NCBI GenBank assembly: GCA_032718565.1
Contig: JAVGVS010000001.1
Location: 7,577,162 to 7,641,161 of the forward strand
DNA: 64,000 nt
Direction of reading: 5' to 3'
From: Distichodus sexfasciatus
Lineage: Eukaryota; Chordata; Actinopteri; Characiformes; Distichodontidae
This document shows, one piece after another, positions 46,566-59,728 of the stretch. The notes under the pieces were generated by a model that saw only the letters and a list, made by a program, of their open reading frames with translations, was not told the origin of the DNA and made no database searches. A program made the position numbers and the translations under genes. Numbering within the stretch: position 1 is the stretch's first letter; the number at the start of each line of letters is the position of its first letter.

Positions 46566-48778
46566 CTTGGCTCCAGGCTCATCGGAGCGTTTGATTGGCT
46601 GTGAAATGTTTGCGCGGCGAGAAGAGAGGGACAGGCTTCTCTCGGACCGAATGTTGCCGTTCCGTCCGACTGCCTTCTCTCTCCGCCACCACCATCTTGG
46701 AAATCACATTTCCCACCGTGAGCTTTCTGAGTGAGAGCTCAATTTAGAGATATGATTCATAGGCAGAATGTGGGCCATGCCATCCCTCTGTTTGCTATTT
46801 CCTGACACTCGTGTGCTTCCCAAATGTTAAACACTTCTGGCTAAATGGTGGCATGTGACATTTTCGACGTGCCCGTTGTGTGGAGAAACTGCTCTCAAAG
46901 AATGGCAAAGTGGAGTGGAGGTAATGAGGTGCAAAACCATCACGGGGCCTAAATGGATGCATTATTGAGAAACATTAAATCATGTTTTCCGAGATGCCTG
47001 CTCAATATGCATGAAGTGAGATTCCATCATGTGAACACGTGAGCACAGCAGGACAGTGACTCTCATTCCTGTAATACAACCACATACAGTGTGCATGTGT
47101 GTCCACCCACGTCCCTCTGAATAATAACCGAGGCGTGGAATGTACATCGTATTTGACAATTCTGTCCTAAATGGAGGCAAACTCCCCTGGGGATATGTGC
47201 AGTCAGTCGTGCCCACCTGCCTTTAACCCATTGCTTCTAACTGGCCCACACACTCTCATAACCGGCGGCACATATATCTGGGTTCAGGCCGGCGACAGGT
47301 CAATTTTCTCGGCTTGTGTTTTTCAGCGATACCTACCTGAGGTCCTGCTCCTTTACTACTGGAGACTTGAGCCCTATGCTGTGGGTGTTGTTGAGCTGGT
47401 CACAGCAATAAAAGTCAGATTATTTATAATTAATGAGGAGTGCTGCTCTGTGAGCATATTAGGGCCGCTTCCCCTCACAGTGCCCGAGTGCAAAGGGTCA
47501 CAGAGGCTCAGAGGAAGAAAAGAACAGACAATGGACTCAGGAGGCAGGACTTGTGCGCCACTAGAGACAATGCAGGAACATCAAACACTTGACTCTCTCT
47601 CACTGTCTCTCTTCCGCTCACTCCCTCCATTCCTTTATTTCCGTCCCCGGTCCATTCTCCATTGCTATCTCAATCACACACCTCTTCTCTTTTTTAGTTT
47701 TCAGATGAACTTTGTTTGAACTAAAGAATAATAGCAATTTTTCGAAATCAGAATTAAAACACTACATCAGTTGGTTACAGTTACAAAAGCTTGCAGAGTT
47801 TTTCACTTCAGTGTTAAAGTAAAACTTTAGAAAAAAGCAAACCTGAACATTTAGCAAACTGTTGTACCCTCCTCTTCCACTCTCCAGTCTTTCCTCCCTC
47901 AAGGCATTTCCTCTTTATCTTAGAACTCTTCAGAACTGGCCGGTCTCTTAGTGAAAGTTATTCTCCATTTACCTAGCTAGAAGAGTTAGGTTTCTGACTG
48001 ACCAGTTTCTGACTGTCGCCATGTGAAACATACAGCCATTGTTGAGAACAGTGATTAATATTAAAACAGATTCATTCAGCTATTCAGGCAGAAGAACAAA
48101 CCCACTGCAATTGATTAGCCAAGAGGTGCTTAGTGTCTGTAAGCTTCCTTATCTTTTTACTGTACTTGTGCTGCATGATTATTAAAATGGAAGCTTATGA
48201 AGACTAAATGAGCATTGCATGTTTGCATGGTGCTATTTTGAATGTCATAAACTGCCATTATTTCTGCTAATGTTATCCAACTCCACTCCAATGCTCAAGT
48301 CATGTTTCAGTAATCACTTTTTGCCACTTATAGACACTTTTGTATGCACACAAATCAAGTGGCGAACACTTGGCAGGAAATTTCGGGCACCCTACAGAAA
48401 TCTGAACCCGTCTCTGCACATAATTATGAGAAAATGAGAAATGGTAAAATGGTGACACCTTTTGGATGAAACTGAGGAAAGCTGTGGTGGTTACTTAGGA
48501 CAGTTTGAATAGTTTTCCTAAGATATGTATTGTTGTTTAGCTGCATCAGATCAGATCAACTTCCTTTTATCAGTTGTTACACAGGTTTTGTACTTTGTAA
48601 CCCTTTGTCATAAAAAAAACCCCCGACTTCTATAATAAAATATCAATTTTGAAAGCCATGTCATAAATGTTAACTAATGTGCATGTGACAGAGCTTGACT
48701 GTTTTTTCTTCCAACAAGATTTTTACAGTGACACAGTATATACCAGTGTTTATTTTTATGTTAAATATATTTTAGATC

Positions 48779-48886
48779 GGTATGTTGGCGCCTGCCTGGG
48801 GTTGGTCCCCGCCTATTGTTCCTGGGATATGCTCCAGTCCCTGCGATCCCGATGGGGATTAATCAGTTCAGATAATGAATGAATGC
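48779..48886 (+). mobile_element. SINE family A 3' fragment
   Basis: TATGTTGGCGCCTGCCTGGG, CCTGGGATATGCTCCAG and GATAATGAATGAATGC are the 3' third of family A. Confidence 0.85.
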
Positions 48887-49766
48887 ATATATTTTTGATC
48901 TGATTTAAAATAACATAAACAAACATAAACAAAACAGCTGTTAGGTTAAAGCAGAATTGATTACATTTATGTTTATCATAATTAGACAAGTTCTTATTGA
49001 ATAAATGTCATCTTGGAAATAATTTTCTGTTCAGTGGAAATAATTACAGACCATGGCCAACATGGCAGAACTCTAATTTTTGCTCTCTCACTCATCCTTA
49101 CGTGGTCTTGAGTGGATGCTATATCCTGTTAGTACAGTCTGTTTTATATGTATGTTGATGTACGAATTATCAGTGTGGCCGTCCCTCATTGTAAATGGCT
49201 TTCATAAATGTATGTATGGAAAGCTTACTACTTGCTTAACATCATGTTTTAGTTCATTACGCTTGCAGCGTTAGCACTTGTTGCACGGCTGTCTGCTGTG
49301 CCGCTAACTCCGAGTGTGTGCTTAGCTGTGCAGGGAGGCGAGAAGAGGTCTGTTAGGCACAGCCATTTCTCAGTGCCCTCCTGATGGCTGCCATCGATCA
49401 GCTGCTCCTTCTCTGAGTGAGTTTGTTATCACAGCCTCTTCAAAGCCATTAAACGGAGCAGCTTCCATCAGTTCTATTGACATGAGAATCTCTCTCTTTC
49501 TTTCTTTCTTTTTCTCTTACTCCCCTGTTCCTGTAGCTCCCTTGTGGGGTCTTTGCAGACAGGACAAGTTGCCAACTGTCAGCAAAGTAATATGCTTTTT
49601 ATAAAACAAGACGAAGACACACGGACCAGGGTTATGACCCTTTCTCCTTAAAAAGACAACTTAAAAAATGCTTTAAACAAGGTCTGGGGGTTTCAAGGGT
49701 GGATGAAGGAAGGGCCCCAACATTGGACCTTCACACAAGTGGTGCTGTATACTTAAAAGTTGACAC

Positions 49767-49906
49767 AGTAGGTGATGGTGTAGATATGTTGGTGACCATA
49801 ATGTTGGAAGTTTGAAACCTGGACAAAAAAGAAACTAAAACACATTTTTAGGTCTCTGAGCAAGACTGAAATTGCTCCAGAGAGTTGCTGTAATCATGAA
49901 ATGTAA
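49767..49906 (+). mobile_element. SINE family C, degenerate copy
   Basis: GGAAGTTTGAAACCTGG, AGGTCTCTGAGCAAGACTG, AATTGCTCCAGAGAG and ATCATGAAATGTAAGTGG follow family C. The terminal CTGCTAAATG is lost. Confidence 0.55.
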
Positions 49907-51121
49907 GTGGGAAGGAGAGTCAGGGAATGTAAATTAAACATACCAAATCTACCTCATATCATGTAGCGTTAGCCAGATGTTAAACAATAGCATAAAAGGT
50001 GCATTAAAATCCCTATTCTGGCCTGAACATATATTGTTATTTCCAGAATTTAGGCCTGTGTTTCTTTATTTTACTATGTTTTTACTCCGCTTTGACCTGT
50101 AAGGATAAACATATCACTAGTCTTGTTTTAATAAAAGCTGCCATGCAGTTATACCTCCCATATAAAGATTTCCCTCATCCTTCTCATTAACTGGTTAGGG
50201 CCGGGTTCAGGCTTTGGTTAGAGGTAGGAGCGTGTAAAACCAGCTCGTTAAATTCTTAGGGAGAGCATGGAGCGTGAAGCCTTCCTCAACCCTGTCTCAG
50301 ATCGTCATCCCCCATGTCTTCATGCTTCACTAGAATGCTGTTGAAGAGTGCTGCTGGAATGACAGGCCAGGTCTTCCACGTCTGATAGTCTCCGTCTCTC
50401 TGCATCCCTCCCCACCCTCTCACCCACATTAGCATTTTATCTCCTCAAGGGCGATGGAGGAAACTCCGCTAGATGTGATATCATCAGAAGCCTGGGTGTG
50501 ACTGTTCTTTCTCTTGCTGTCACCCTCTCCCACACTGCTTCTCTCACCCTCACACATTCTCTTTACCTCTCCCGCCCCTTCTCTCTTTCTGCTTGGCTTT
50601 TCTTCTCTCACGCTGTCCCCCTGCTCTCCGGCCTCTTACATCACAGCATTACAGGAAGCACCAAGATATAATTTTCTCATTTCGGAACACAACTTCCTAT
50701 TAGTCATCTCGGCTGAAGCCATAGTTACTCTGTCTAAACATGAATATTAGATTTGATTCTTCCCCACTCTCCTCCTCATTGGGGTTGGAGGTTTATGGGC
50801 ACAGAAAAGAAATGTAATAAGAGAAAACACATGTTCAGTTCAGCAGATCTCAGGAGGAAGTTCCCTACACCCTCCATCTCTGTGACACAATCTAATATCT
50901 GCAGTAATAATGCTGGATCTGCCCTAATGGAGCCATCTGCAGCCTCAGATTAATGACAGGCCCAGGAATGGGATATTAACATTTTCTCATTAGTGTCTTT
51001 TCTCAGGGTTACAGAGGGATACTGAAAGTGAGGCAGGGAGACGAATAAAACCAAACCGGAATGAGACTTGCCCTACATATGCTGCGCAGCGTTGAAGCAG
51101 ACCACCTACACCCGTCTATCG

Positions 51122-51135
<14 letters not shown>

Positions 51136-51157
<22 letters not shown>
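51136..51157 (+). repeat. (CA)11 microsatellite
   Basis: Follows a (CT)n run. CA-rich sequence continues discontinuously to about 51280. Confidence 0.95.
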
Positions 51158-51622
51158 TACACAAACACACAAAGCACATGCTAGCTACACACCTACACAC
51201 AGCAATTCAAATGACACAACCTACACAAACACAGAATGTCACAACTGTCATCCCAAGCTCCCCACAAACACACAGAATGTCACAGACCCTGTCATCCAGA
51301 TACCGCCGACTACTGCCTTTAGCCGCAATGCAACTGCTCGTCTCCTAAACTGGGTCGTCTAACCTGTTAAATCCAGCTTGTTAAGGTTTGCCACCAGTGA
51401 TTCCTGCGGGCATTGTCACACCATGTGAGTAGTACCTTCACTCGTTCCCTCCTAAGCAGATGTTGTATGGAGGATGCTGCTTGTGCTCCAGCTGCAGTGG
51501 GGAGGGGGGCTGCTGAACGTCGCCTTCTTCTTTAGGCATGAATTAGAATGAGTTATTCATAACCAGCCATTAATCAGCCGTGACTGGATAAAGCAAGCCA
51601 CTGCAGTGCGTGCCACCAAATC

Positions 51623-51626
51623 TGTG

Positions 51627-51658
<32 letters not shown>
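51623..51658 (+). repeat. (TG)n microsatellite with one CG interruption
   Basis: About 17 TG units, interrupted once by CG. Confidence 0.95.
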
Positions 51659-51667
<9 letters not shown>

Positions 51668-52439
51668 TTGTGTGTTTGTATGTGTGTCAGTGTTCTATAT
51701 ATGTGCACTCTGCATATGTTGATCTCTCTTTGTGAAATGCTTTAAGTTCCCTTTTGTTCAAGCCTGAGATTTTCATTATTGGCTGTTAAACACATCAGAG
51801 GAGTGTGTTGTCCTCTCTGGTAAAACAAAGTGTTGGTGTCCGGCTACTAATGAAATGCTAATTAAAGCCAATCAGTAATGGTGTGTCTGTGTGTGTGCGC
51901 CTGTCTCTCTCTTGTGTGTGCTGTAAGGCTTCCTCTCATTAAAACGCTGCTGTCCTAGCATTCCCCGTGCTTCTGTTAGGTGTCTCGTAGCTAAATGGGC
52001 CCTGGCATTGATGGATCCGGGCACTCGGCACCTGTCATGCCCAGTGGGCACCAGCAGGCCTCCTGAAAGCCTTCAGTCTGCATTCTGCACAGGAATTTGA
52101 AAGCTTCAGAGTCACCATGGCAACCCCTGTCTTCCCCGTCTCCTGTCATTGGAACACAGCAGTCCGTCTTCATTAAGAGTGGAGTCGTGCACCACGGCGC
52201 AGCACGGTCTACCTTCAGGGCATTGCAGACTTATCAGCCATGCCGCTCTTCTCTCCTTCTTTCTAGCTCGTCTTTCTTTCTGTTGGCCGTTTTGTCTTTC
52301 ACGCTCACCCTTTTCTTTGCTCTTGCCTAAGGGACCAAGGTTACTTAACCTGGCCAGGTGTGTGCTGTAATGCCCAGGTGCGTCCTTTACCTTCTTGGTT
52401 TTAGCGAAACTCTCTTTGTCTCTGAATAGAAAGTGAGCA

Positions 52440-52700
52440 CCTCAGGGCCGGCTCGTGTGCTAATGAACCCGGCTGGTTTTTGATGTCAGACACATGATGA
52501 CACCCTTGTGGCTAATATTATGGGAGGATGATATGACCCAGAGCTTGCCCGAGGCAGCATCCCTCAAGCCGTGACGCCGAGCACCTTATCTCCTGCCCGG
52601 AATGGTGCCCTCGGCTCCTAATTTAATCACCGGCGCTTTGTCTGATGCCTTATTTTCCGTCCCGCTGCCGAGGCAATAGACCTTGCTCTTTGACATTCAC
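52440..52700. other. Candidate conserved non-coding element (intronic)
   Basis: Repeat-free, moderately GC-rich sequence with TGTGCTAATGAACCCGG, GTGGCTAATATTATGGG and CTCCTAATTTAATCACCGG. Not coding in any frame. Conservation is untested. Confidence 0.3.
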
Positions 52701-53445
52701 ACATGCACAATGGAAGACGGATGAACTGCATTTGTTTCTAAAGCATTCGCATGGAAAATCATTTCATAAAAGCCCTGTGATTAATTGGCTCTGAGGAGAT
52801 ACTCAAGGTCAACCTTGGACCGAGATGACAGCACTCCCACAAATCACACAAACTGACACACGCAGACACACACGCATACTACTTCACATACTACTTCACT
52901 TCTTCCATTTTTGACCATTTTTCATCTCGGAGGATGATTTGGACCAACACTCACTCATTTATCATCTGTCAGCAATCATTTACATACTCCAATTCTCTAC
53001 ATATCATCTATCAATCACAACACTCTTTACACTCCATAAAGTTTCATTTGTCCAGAACTCTTCAAGGCGGTTTTGATTTTCCATCAATAAATGAGAAGTT
53101 GCAACACTGTCTTCAAACTTTTCTTCACTTGTCTTCCCCTATCTATCCTCTCTTCACTAGTTATGTGTGACACCCGAAAGCATCAAAATTAATAATCCCT
53201 GTGCACGCAAGTGCTAGTTGTGTGTGTGTTTGTAGTGCTGGGCAATAAAATTCTCAAAGATTTTCGAGATTTTTTTTTCCGCAGACCATGATGTGCTTAC
53301 GGCTTAAAGTTTGATAAAATAGCAACCAACTAATGTTGCTATTATTGCCCACTCCATGTGCACAGACTTGTGTAAATTACATTCAGAACAAAAGTGGTGT
53401 ACCATGTAGGCAGACTTTCAGCAAGCAAAGCTTGGTGCAACATGT

Positions 53446-53835
53446 CCCTTAGCAAAAAGTAGTATACTTGAAGTTCATTTTATTAAGTATACTTGAGTAT
53501 AAGTATAGCAAGTATACTACGGACCTTGTACCATGTACCTTGTAGTGTACTAGAAAGTATACTAATTTAGTACTTCTTCGGACTAAATTGGAACATTTTT
53601 AAGTTTATAAAAGTATACTTTAAGTATACTTTATAAGGTCATTTTAAGATTACAAAAGTATACTTTTAGACTTTAGTAGACTTTTCTTTATACTTCATGA
53701 AGTATACTTCACTATACTATTCTTAAGCATATAAAATATAGTATATAAAAAGTAAACTTCAAGTATACTGCCTCAGTTTTAGTATATAATAAGTATACTC
53801 GTAGTACACTTGAATAAACTACTTTTTGCTAAGGG
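53446..53835 (+). mobile_element. AAGTATACTT-rich MITE with CCCTTAGCAAAAAGTAGT inverted ends
   Basis: The left end CCCTTAGCAAAAAGTAGTAT is mirrored by the right end ACTACTTTTTGCTAAGGG over 18 bp. The 390-bp interior is packed with AAGTATACTT words on both strands. No target duplication could be recognised, so the superfamily is undecided. Confidence 0.8.
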
Positions 53836-53952
53836 GTGAGTGAATATAGAGTTAAATGTAGTGCTGACATTTACTGTATATAATATCAAAAGAACTGGTT
53901 TGAATATCAATAAACAGAGAAGACAAACTCCATAGCAGATGCCCATATAGTC

Positions 53953-54392
53953 TTGGGGTGTTAAAATTAATCACATAATTGATGAATCGCGATGCAGACG
54001 TGGATAACTATGCATCGATGCAGGGGCAGACCTTAATCAATTAATCAAGTTTTCAGCCGACGGTCAGCTGCCCCCTAGTGGTCAGCAGTGCAGGTTGGCC
54101 GTGACATGCAATATAGATTCACTACTGAAATCACTTTTTAAAAATTATTTCATTTTATTTATTTTTCAAAACATTTCCAGATGAGTTGGGCATCTTTATG
54201 AGTGATGAATTTAATGCAAATATCTAAAAAGGAGTTTAAAAAATCATTTTAAAAACGCCCAATCTGCGTGCACTGTGAAGTAATGTAGAAAAATTGAAGG
54301 GGATGCATCGTGATGTATCCAGATATCGCATCAAATCAAATCACTGACATGATAATCGTCATAGAATCAAATCGTGAAGATTCACACCTCTA
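53953..54392 (+). mobile_element. hAT-like composite element (GAGGTGTGAA family) with 8-bp target duplication
   Basis: Starts TTGGGGTGTTAAAATTAATC and ends GAAGATTCACACCTCTA. Flanks ATATAGTC (53945-53952) and ATGTAGTC (54393-54400) match at 7 of 8 positions. It carries the GTGGTCC module (about 54070-54250) also seen alone at 20790-21035. Confidence 0.8.
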
Positions 54393-57160
54393 ATGTAGTC
54401 TGATACTGATTGATAATAAATACATTTTGAAGTATTATAGATGGTCAGTATAAGCTGCGACAAGACATTCTATATTGTGTAAAATCATATTTTATTTAAT
54501 ATCGTATTTTATCATATAAATATAAATATTATCATATATTTGACCATATCACCCAGCTCTGTGTGTTTGTGAGCATTATAAATGTGAGGTTTGAGTTTGA
54601 ATTGGCAGCATCGCTGACCTTTCTTTACCCTTTCTCAAGCAAGCACACTCAGAAACAGTCTCTCCAGCTTCTCTCACACATCCTTAACACTATAAATGCA
54701 TTTTTGTGTCTGCTTCATACCACACTGTGAACTGGTCTCCTAGGCCTAAGTGTACTTCATCTGTGTCTGCACTCTTCCAGTAGCATAAATCATTCCCAGA
54801 GTTGCCCTGACCTGACAGAGTCCTTCTCTCTGTGTGTCATAGAGAAAGATGGGCGTGCTCACGGTGACTCCCCGGCCAGGCAGTTTGAGAGGACACGTGT
54901 CAGCGGACGGAGAGGAGTGGTACGCGTGAGGGGGGCGCACTGAGGGATCGTTTGCAGGCTCCCCACCCAAACATAGATCTCCATAATTACCCCCTTCTTA
55001 ATTACATTATTGGAGAAGCCTGGAAATCTTCACCAGACACCAAAGAATCAGAGATGTATTGGACTCATTAACATAGATATTAGTCTCCCGCTCTGCTAAG
55101 GCAGCAGACGTGGGGCAGCGGCTCCGGCTACCCTTACCTCTCTCTCAGCAGCTGGAGGATCTGCTCCAAATGACTCTCGAGAGAAACTCCCCTCTAAAAG
55201 CAGGACTTGGCTCTATAAAACAAGGCTTTTCAGTAGGATTAAAACTGTTTCAGAGTCTTTTAACTGGCGCGGTGCAGGCTCCGCCGCCTGGATTAACAGC
55301 TGTTAAAACTAATAGTGGAGTACTTGAGTTTGGAGAGCTAATATATCGGTTGTTTCTGTTGGTGGTGGGAAAGAAAACTGTTGGTACAGTCCTTTTTCTG
55401 CTCAGTCACATGATGTCCAGTCTTTACTCTCGTCTTCATGTTTATCTCCTTATTTCTCCTCCTGGTTCTTTAAAGGACGTGTTGGTCACTTTCTTACACG
55501 GTTGCTTTAACTCACACTTTCACCAACTGAAGTCCATTCTGCTGTCCTCACTTGTTTGTCTGTGACATTCTTCCTCTTCCCTCGCTATTCCCCTTCCTGT
55601 CTTTCTCACCCTCCGCTCAGTTCCTTGCTGTCACCACTCCAGTCAAATACACTTACAGTCTTTAACGAACTTCCTATCTCACAGCTTCGGAGAAACGAAC
55701 GCAGCAGACGGCACTGTTTACCCCGAACACCTCCACCAGTCGTCGCAGCCTCCACCCTCACGTCGGCAAACGGATGATCTCGTCACGCCTCATGAATATG
55801 CACGAAGTGGGACGTGATTAGATTGTGAGTGATTGGCAGCGCTAAGGACCCCTTCATCTGTCAGTTTGGGGATGGAATGTTGCAGCTAGTGATTAACTTA
55901 TTCAGCCCTAATGACTGCTCATGATTTTGTGTCAACAGGGCCTTTGAAAGATTGCAATTCTAATAATGGGACTGGAAGCGCACTGGAAGGCCCTCACTTC
56001 ATCTGCACTGCCCATGTATTTCACTGGTGCATGTTTTTTTCACTATGCAATATGGCAGATTCTTGTCAGAGCGCACTGAAGCCAAGAGAAAATAGCCTAG
56101 TTGGCAAAGCTCCCTACCGCAGGAAAAATATGCCTTCACTTTCTCTGAAGTCTTCCAGTTACTGTCCGTAGAGTCCAGATTCATTATTTCTGTCTTGAAA
56201 AAGCTGGTATTGTTGTATGTTTACATGATTGAAATTAACAGAAATAAACTCATTCATTATTCTTGAGACGAGTGCTGCCTTATCTGGAGAAATGTGCGTG
56301 TTTGGTCATCAATAAATAAACTGAATTAAAAGAGGCTGTATCTTGGCAGAGACGCACGCTTGGCAATTAAGCGGGGCTAACGACAAATTGGACGCACTCG
56401 AGAGGGCTGGAAACTCGCTGTCTAACACTGGTGCTTCGAAATTCGTGAAAAAACACGCTCTAATCATTCTTGCTGTTTGCTTTGCTCTGCCACCCTCCCT
56501 CCGTTTTCTCTCCTGGAGTCTGTCAGAGCCGCTCCTCACCAGCCCTCATCACCGGCTTTCTGAATGCCTTGCCTCATTTGCTGCGTTTTTGACCGGGCTC
56601 TTTTCTCACTCCCGCATTTTTCCCTTTTTCCACTCACAGTCATTTTATTGATTTTGCTCATTCAATTGTCAGGCGAAAAGAAAAGCCATGTTATTTTATG
56701 GAGAGCGCAATCCGTGGTTTAATTAGCTCGTTTAATCGTGCCTGGTAAAGTCAAGGAGGATTGTGTAAGCAATTAATTGGGTCTTTTTTTGGCTGTGAGC
56801 CACAGCAAGGCTCCCACAGGTATTCAGGCCCAACCCTGGGTTGTCTAGGGAAACAGGGTAACCCTGGAAACCACCAGCATGTTGAGCACCAGCATGGCCG
56901 CGTTTATGCACAGTGTTATTACAGAATGAAATCTCTCTGCTCGGCAGCTTCGGCCGTCAGGCACAACACGTCAGACAAGATCAGGAACTGAAAGGGAAAG
57001 TCGTCCAGAGGGGTGGAAGTCAAGTGGATTAACGTCCTGTCAAATGCTTCTCACTGTGCTTGTTTTCTCACATTCCGATCTACTCTGTCAGTCTCCTTCT
57101 CTCTCTCTTTTTCTCTCTCTCTCGCACACCCACTCACAAATTCATCATTCAGAGTATACA

Positions 57161-57365
57161 CAGTGTTAGGGAAGATGCTTTTAAACGGTAGCTTTTCAAA
57201 CTACAAGCTACTTATGATTTAAAGTAGCTAAACTACCACCGAGCTACTGTTTTTATAAAGTAGTTAGCTACACTACAAGCAACAGAGAAAAAGTAGCTAA
57301 CTAGATGCAGCCTATTTCAGTGTTGCTAAAAGAAATAGTAAGTTAGATTTAAAGCTACAGCATTG
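57161..57365 (+). repeat. AGCTAC-rich dispersed repeat
   Basis: CAGTGTTAGGGAAGATGCTT, CTACAAGCTACTTATGATTT, AAGTAGCTAAACTACC and GTAGCTAACTAGATGCAGCC closely parallel 60947-61100. Confidence 0.75.
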
Positions 57366-57369
57366 TGAA

Positions 57370-57415
57370 AGTGATGGATTATTTGTCATTGTAAACACAC
57401 CACTGCACAACTCCA
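57370..57415 (-). mobile_element. SINE family B short fragment
   Basis: GTGATGGATTATTTGTCATT and GTAAACACACCACTGCAC are the 3' end of family B on the minus strand. Confidence 0.5.
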
Positions 57416-59609
57416 CTACTGTGAAAAAGCAGTATTTTATGGTAGTTCAATTAAACATCAGTTAATTTCATAGCAATTGCCCTAATATTTCCCTTTGCCA
57501 TATAAATTACAGTTCTCTGTCTCGACTGTTTCTCTGTTTTTGTCCTTCTGTTTTTTCCTCACTCTCCCATGTTCTCTCTGTCCTTCTCAAAGTCACTTTT
57601 TCCTCTGTCTGTCACCCAAAAAACAAACACAAATACTCAGTGAATCGCTGCCACTTCCTGCCTGTTGGGACTGCTCTGGCTTATGATGTTAGCATGTGTT
57701 TGTTTGGCATGTTTAGGAGGAACGTGCCCAATAAATTGGCTGCTTTTTTCCTTTACTCTCTTCCCCGTGGGACTAATTAACAATGCTTAAGCTTCTCAAC
57801 CTATATAAGATGTATGGTTGCAACAGTGCGTCACTGAAGAGGTCTTTATGCATGCTGCATTCCTACTGCATATTCTCTGCATTTTATATCTAAACAAAAT
57901 CAACACCGAGCAGTGAAACATTAGCCATGCTGTTGCAGTTCATTAAAAAAGCCGAATAATGTAAATGAATTAAATTATCAAAAATCTTTTTGCTTATGGG
58001 TTAACTTTTACCCTTTTAAAAATGGTGTATTCTGCACGATGTAGGCAAGGTGAGTTACTTAAAGTCAAGACTGTATTCAATATATCTGTTAATTGTATGG
58101 GGGAGGACCAAACAATAGTAATCAATTAAAAACAAAAAAGGGAATAACAAATGTTTTTAATTTTCAGCCCAGCCTTAGGAACACAGCAGCATATGCTCTA
58201 AAGCCTGCTGTGTGGCGAGAATCTACAGAATTCTACACAACAACTAACTCCTCTTGCTCAGTAATTAAGGTAAATTGTTGCAGCCGGAGGTATATTTGCA
58301 GGTATGTTTTACAGATACAGGAATGTGGGTTACAGGCTATGTCCTTGGGTTTTCAAAGGGCTAAAATGAGCGATGAAGAGGTATCAAATCGGCCATAGAT
58401 CACTTTGGTATAATGAGAGCTAGTTTTTAAGGGTTGACTTTGACTTTCAGATCCTTTCCTAAGCTCACTTACATTATCACATATCAACTTTGTGAAGCTG
58501 ACCTGTTCAGTTTTGATTTGGCTTGTTCTGTCCTCCTCTCCACTCTTCCGCCATCTGCTACTCCAACTTTGCATGAAGATCTCAATGTTCATTTCATCTC
58601 TTGCAGTCATTTAAAGTGTTTCATATTGCTTCAATTTAGCAATGTTTAAATTTGCTTCATTTTTGGTGAAACAGTAAAATAGCATAGATAGTGTTCGTGA
58701 GATATGCTAGGATTAATGAGGACTTAAATGCTATGCTCATTTGGATGTTTTTTCCCCGTTTAAAATAAGTTCTCATCTGGCGTTTTTGTTTTGCTGTACA
58801 GTGTATCTGATTGCGTCACACAGCGGTCGTTTGCTTTGCGCTGCTTATAGAATGGCCTTATTTGTGACAGAGCTCGAGGTGACTGCTGTGCTTGTTCAGG
58901 CTCGAGTTATCAGTTGGAGCCATAACAACTTCTTCTTGTGCCTGTTGTTTCCACACTGATGGGAAGCAACAGTTTTTCAAACTCGTCTCCAGTGTTTCAC
59001 TTACTGTAGCTAAGCTACAAAGTCTAAATTAGAAAGAAAAACTTGGGGAGTTGCTCCAGTGCTTGCCAGTCCAATCAGCAAGCGGTTCCAGGTGAGAAGA
59101 TTCCGTGGTAATTCCCCAGCGCATGATTACCAGCATTCCCAAAGTTTTCAGTGTAAATTCCTGCGGAATGGCTGTCAGAGCAGCGAGAGAGTTGTCGACC
59201 TGAAGCGATGCAAAGTGCAAAATTCCACTGTGCTTTCAGAGAAATGCCTGTTAGCTGTGGAAAAAATGTTTAAAAGGTTTAACCAGACCGACTGAAACAT
59301 GCTCACTCTCTCACACATACAGCTGTAATATTCTGTTCTTTTTAGGATTCGGCTCCCTCTGAGTCACTCACTAAACTGATCCAGGTGTGTGAGTCACTTG
59401 AGTCAATACTAAATCGCCAGCTGAATCATTTGTTTTTCACAGAAGTATGAGTGATGAAAATGAATGCACTTGCAAATGAATGAAAAAGTATCAAGACAAG
59501 GTTGCCAGAGTGGCACATATATATTTTCAAGTGGCACTAGAGGAAGTTACCTGCGGATTCATTCTGTATGTAGTTTGGGGAGCGCTAACCCACTTGTGTG
59601 TGCGATTCA

Positions 59610-59728
59610 GGGGTGTTTTTCCCAATATCATAGTTGCTAACCACGCTAGCAACACTGTGTCACTTGCTAATGTATACCACATTACTTGCTAACACAGTTA
59701 GCAACTGTGCTTTTGGGAAACGCACCCC
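59610..59728. mobile_element. Short palindromic MITE (119 bp)
   Basis: The left arm GGGGTGTTTTTCCCAATATC, then GTTGCTAACC and GCTAGCAAC, is mirrored by the right arm TTAGCAACTGTGCTTTTGGG, then AAACGCACCCC. The whole element can fold into an imperfect hairpin. Confidence 0.75.

Larger units (their letters stand above)
53234..54560 (+). mobile_element. Composite AGNGCTGGGCA hAT-like element containing two further elements
   Basis: The left end AGTGCTGGGCAATA and right end ATATCACCCAGCTCT form an inverted pair. GTGTGTTTGT occurs immediately outside both ends (53224-53233 and 54561-54570), covering an 8-bp duplication. Inside are the AAGTATACTT-rich element (53446-53835) and the hAT-like element 53953-54392. 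Because the flank is TG-rich, the duplication is less decisive than elsewhere. Confidence 0.6.

Noticed and set aside
46202..46582. 126-aa minus-strand frame opposite the candidate alternative exon
   Set aside because: No domain or hydrophobic signal; the antisense frame is open mainly because of local GC content.
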